From: CAZXBB01 sp964638815
GTDB taxonomy: Bacteria > Planctomycetota > Phycisphaerae > Phycisphaerales > SM1A02
Direction: 5' to 3'
Assembly (NCBI GenBank): GCA_964638815.1
Contig: CAZXBB010000296.1
Coordinates: 1 to 14,856, forward strand
Length of the DNA stretch: 14,856 nucleotides
Numbering within the stretch: the first letter of the stretch is position 1; the number at the start of each line of letters is the position of its first letter. The position numbers were made by a program, and so were the translations under genes. A model generated the notes under the pieces. The model made no database searches. It was not told the origin of the DNA and saw nothing but the letters and a program-made list of their open reading frames with translations. This document shows positions 13,733-14,856 of the stretch, in pieces.

Positions 13733-14851
13733 ATGAGCCGCATCGAGACCATCCGCGCGCCGATCGCTCCGCCGAAGCCGGCGCCGCTGCTCGCGATCCG
13801 CGACCTGGCGACGTCGTTCGACGTCGAGGGGGAGCGCGTCCAGGCGGTGGACGGGCTCGATCTCACGATCCACCCGCGTCAGACGCTCGCGCTCGTCGGC
13901 GAGTCGGGGTGCGGCAAGTCCGTGACGGCCCTGAGCATCCTCCAGCTCCTGCCGCGACCGCCGGCGCGGTACGACCGCGGCTCGATCATGCTCGGCGAGC
14001 GCGATCTCCTGCGATGCACCGCGAAGGAGATGCTCCGCGTGCGCGGCGGCGAGATCGCGATGATCTTCCAGGAGCCGGTGAGCTCGCTCAATCCCGTGTT
14101 CACGGTCGGCGACCAGATCGTCGAGGCGATCCGCCTCCACCAGGACGTCTCGCGCTCCGAGGCCCGGGCGCGGGCGGCCGACGCGCTGCGGGAGGTCGGC
14201 ATCCAGGATCCGGCGCGGGGCCTCGCCGCGTACCCGCACGAGTTCTCCGGGGGCATGTGCCAGCGGGCGATGACCGCCATGGCGCTCGCGTGCCGGCCGC
14301 GGCTCCTGCTCGCCGACGAGCCGACCACGGCCCTCGACGTGACGATCCAGGCCCAGATCCTCGACCTGCTCGACGACCTGCGACGCCGGACCGGCATGAG
14401 CATGATGCTCATCACGCACGACCTCGGCGTGGTCGCCCAGGTCGCCGACGTCGTGTGCGTGATGTACGCCGGCCGCGCGGTGGAGTACGCGAACGTCTTC
14501 GACCTCTTCGACAAGCCGTATCACCCGTACACACGGGGGCTCTTCAGCTCGATCCCCCGTCTCGACCGGCGGCGGCCACGACTGCTGACGGTGGGTGAGA
14601 TCATCGGGAACCCCGCGGAGTTCCGGACGCTGCCCGGCCACGAGTACGGCATCGTGCCGTGGTGGCCGACGATGGAGCCGCCGCGGGGGATGGCGTCGCG
14701 CGCGACCGGGGGGCGAGGCGGCGACTATACGCTGTTCGAGGTCGAGCCTGGGCACTGGGTCGGATGCTGGACGACGGAGTACGTGGCCGAACACCCGGCG
14801 AGCCGGCCTGATCTCGATTACCGCCGCCAGACTGACCGGCTTCATGCATGA
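13733..14851 (+). CDS. ABC transporter ATP-binding protein, OppD/DppD family
   Basis: This is the cytoplasmic ATPase of a peptide/nickel-type importer. The 372-residue protein has Walker A GESGCGKS (56-63), Q-loop IFQEPVSSLNP (Gln113), signature FSGGMCQR (171-178), Walker B LLLADE (191-196, Glu196), D-loop TALD and the H-loop His229. The Opp-specific C-terminal part starts at YHPYTRGLFSSIPRLD (263-278) and ends with GHWVGCW (340-346). The cysteine cluster usually found between these two (pattern GCxFxxRCxxAxxxC) is missing, replaced by GHEYGIVPWWPTMEPP. The signature has Cys at the position usually held by Arg (SGGMRQR). The protein is slightly longer than the usual roughly 330 residues. The frame is open back to ATG 13667, but a -10 hexamer and repeats lie in that stretch, so ATG 13733 is chosen. 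No ribosome binding site is obvious there. A further gene seems to start within its stop codon. Confidence 0.93.
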   Translation: MSRIETIRAPIAPPKPAPLLAIRDLATSFDVEGERVQAVDGLDLTIHPRQTLALVGESGCGKSVTALSILQLLPRPPARYDRGSIMLGERDLLRCTAKEMLRVRGGEIAMIFQEPVSSLNPVFTVGDQIVEAIRLHQDVSRSEARARAADALREVGIQDPARGLAAYPHEFSGGMCQRAMTAMALACRPRLLLADEPTTALDVTIQAQILDLLDDLRRRTGMSMMLITHDLGVVAQVADVVCVMYAGRAVEYANVFDLFDKPYHPYTRGLFSSIPRLDRRRPRLLTVGEIIGNPAEFRTLPGHEYGIVPWWPTMEPPRGMASRATGGRGGDYTLFEVEPGHWVGCWTTEYVAEHPASRPDLDYRRQTDRLHA

Positions 14852-14856
14852 TCCGG
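14848..14856 (+). CDS. Possible start of the next gene (truncated by window edge)
   Basis: ATGATCCGG overlaps the OppD stop through the classic ATGA junction (14848-14851). In this family an OppF/DppF-type ATPase commonly follows OppD. Only three codons are visible, so this rests on the overlap and on family gene order. Confidence 0.3.

Noticed and set aside
13664..14845. 393-codon open frame antisense to the OppD-like ATPase
   Set aside because: The plus strand has every ABC ATPase motif. The antisense product has none and looks like low-complexity shadow sequence.

Overview
The window is very GC-rich, with a strong G/C preference at third codon positions. It looks like a planctomycete of the Phycisphaerae type. 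The main pointers are a C-terminal dockerin-like tail with paired 'D-x-D-G ... AWGPC / AWGVCP' motifs, an ECF sigma factor followed by a membrane protein, a large PknB-type kinase with a TPR tail, and promoters lacking clear -35 boxes. This placement is an inference from protein style, not from a marker gene. Eight confident-to-plausible complete regulatory, transport and replication genes are present plus one uncharacterised secreted protein. There are no rRNA, tRNA, CRISPR, phage or insertion-sequence signals.

Layout. Positions 161-1783 (+) encode the replicative helicase DnaB. It converges on a Na+/Ca2+ exchanger-family protein at 1835-2866 (-). A divergent promoter region (2867-3004) separates the exchanger from a tight three-gene cluster on the plus strand: an ECF-like sigma factor (3005-3595), a single-pass membrane protein that is a candidate anti-sigma factor (3588-4169, overlapping the sigma gene), and a secreted charged coiled-coil protein (4175-4984). 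Next come an OppC/DppC-type ABC permease (5059-6129), a strong hairpin, a seven-copy 13-bp tandem repeat (6201-6291), and a lipoprotein with about 11 BNR/sortilin-type repeats and a dockerin-like tail (6318-8642). On the minus strand are a SpoIIE/RsbU-type serine phosphatase with an extracytoplasmic Cache-like sensor (11556-13613) and, downstream of it in the same direction, a transmembrane Ser/Thr kinase with TPR repeats (8741-11344). The window ends with an OppD/DppD-type ATPase (13733-14851, +), whose stop codon appears to overlap the start of another gene that runs off the edge.

How the genes may work together. The sigma, membrane and secreted genes look like one envelope-signalling operon. 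The phosphatase and kinase are adjacent, both membrane-anchored, and could form an opposed phosphorylation pair, though nothing in the sequence proves this. The permease and the ATPase belong to the same transporter family but lie 7.6 kb apart, with unrelated genes between them. No gap between genes exceeds about 220 bases. The intergenic regions hold the tandem repeat, several perfect palindromes and a recurring TACAAT-like -10 hexamer. I see no clearly novel system. The most unusual points are the sigma operon with a non-standard anti-sigma candidate and secreted third gene, an OppD lacking the family's cysteine cluster, and the structured intergenic repeats.
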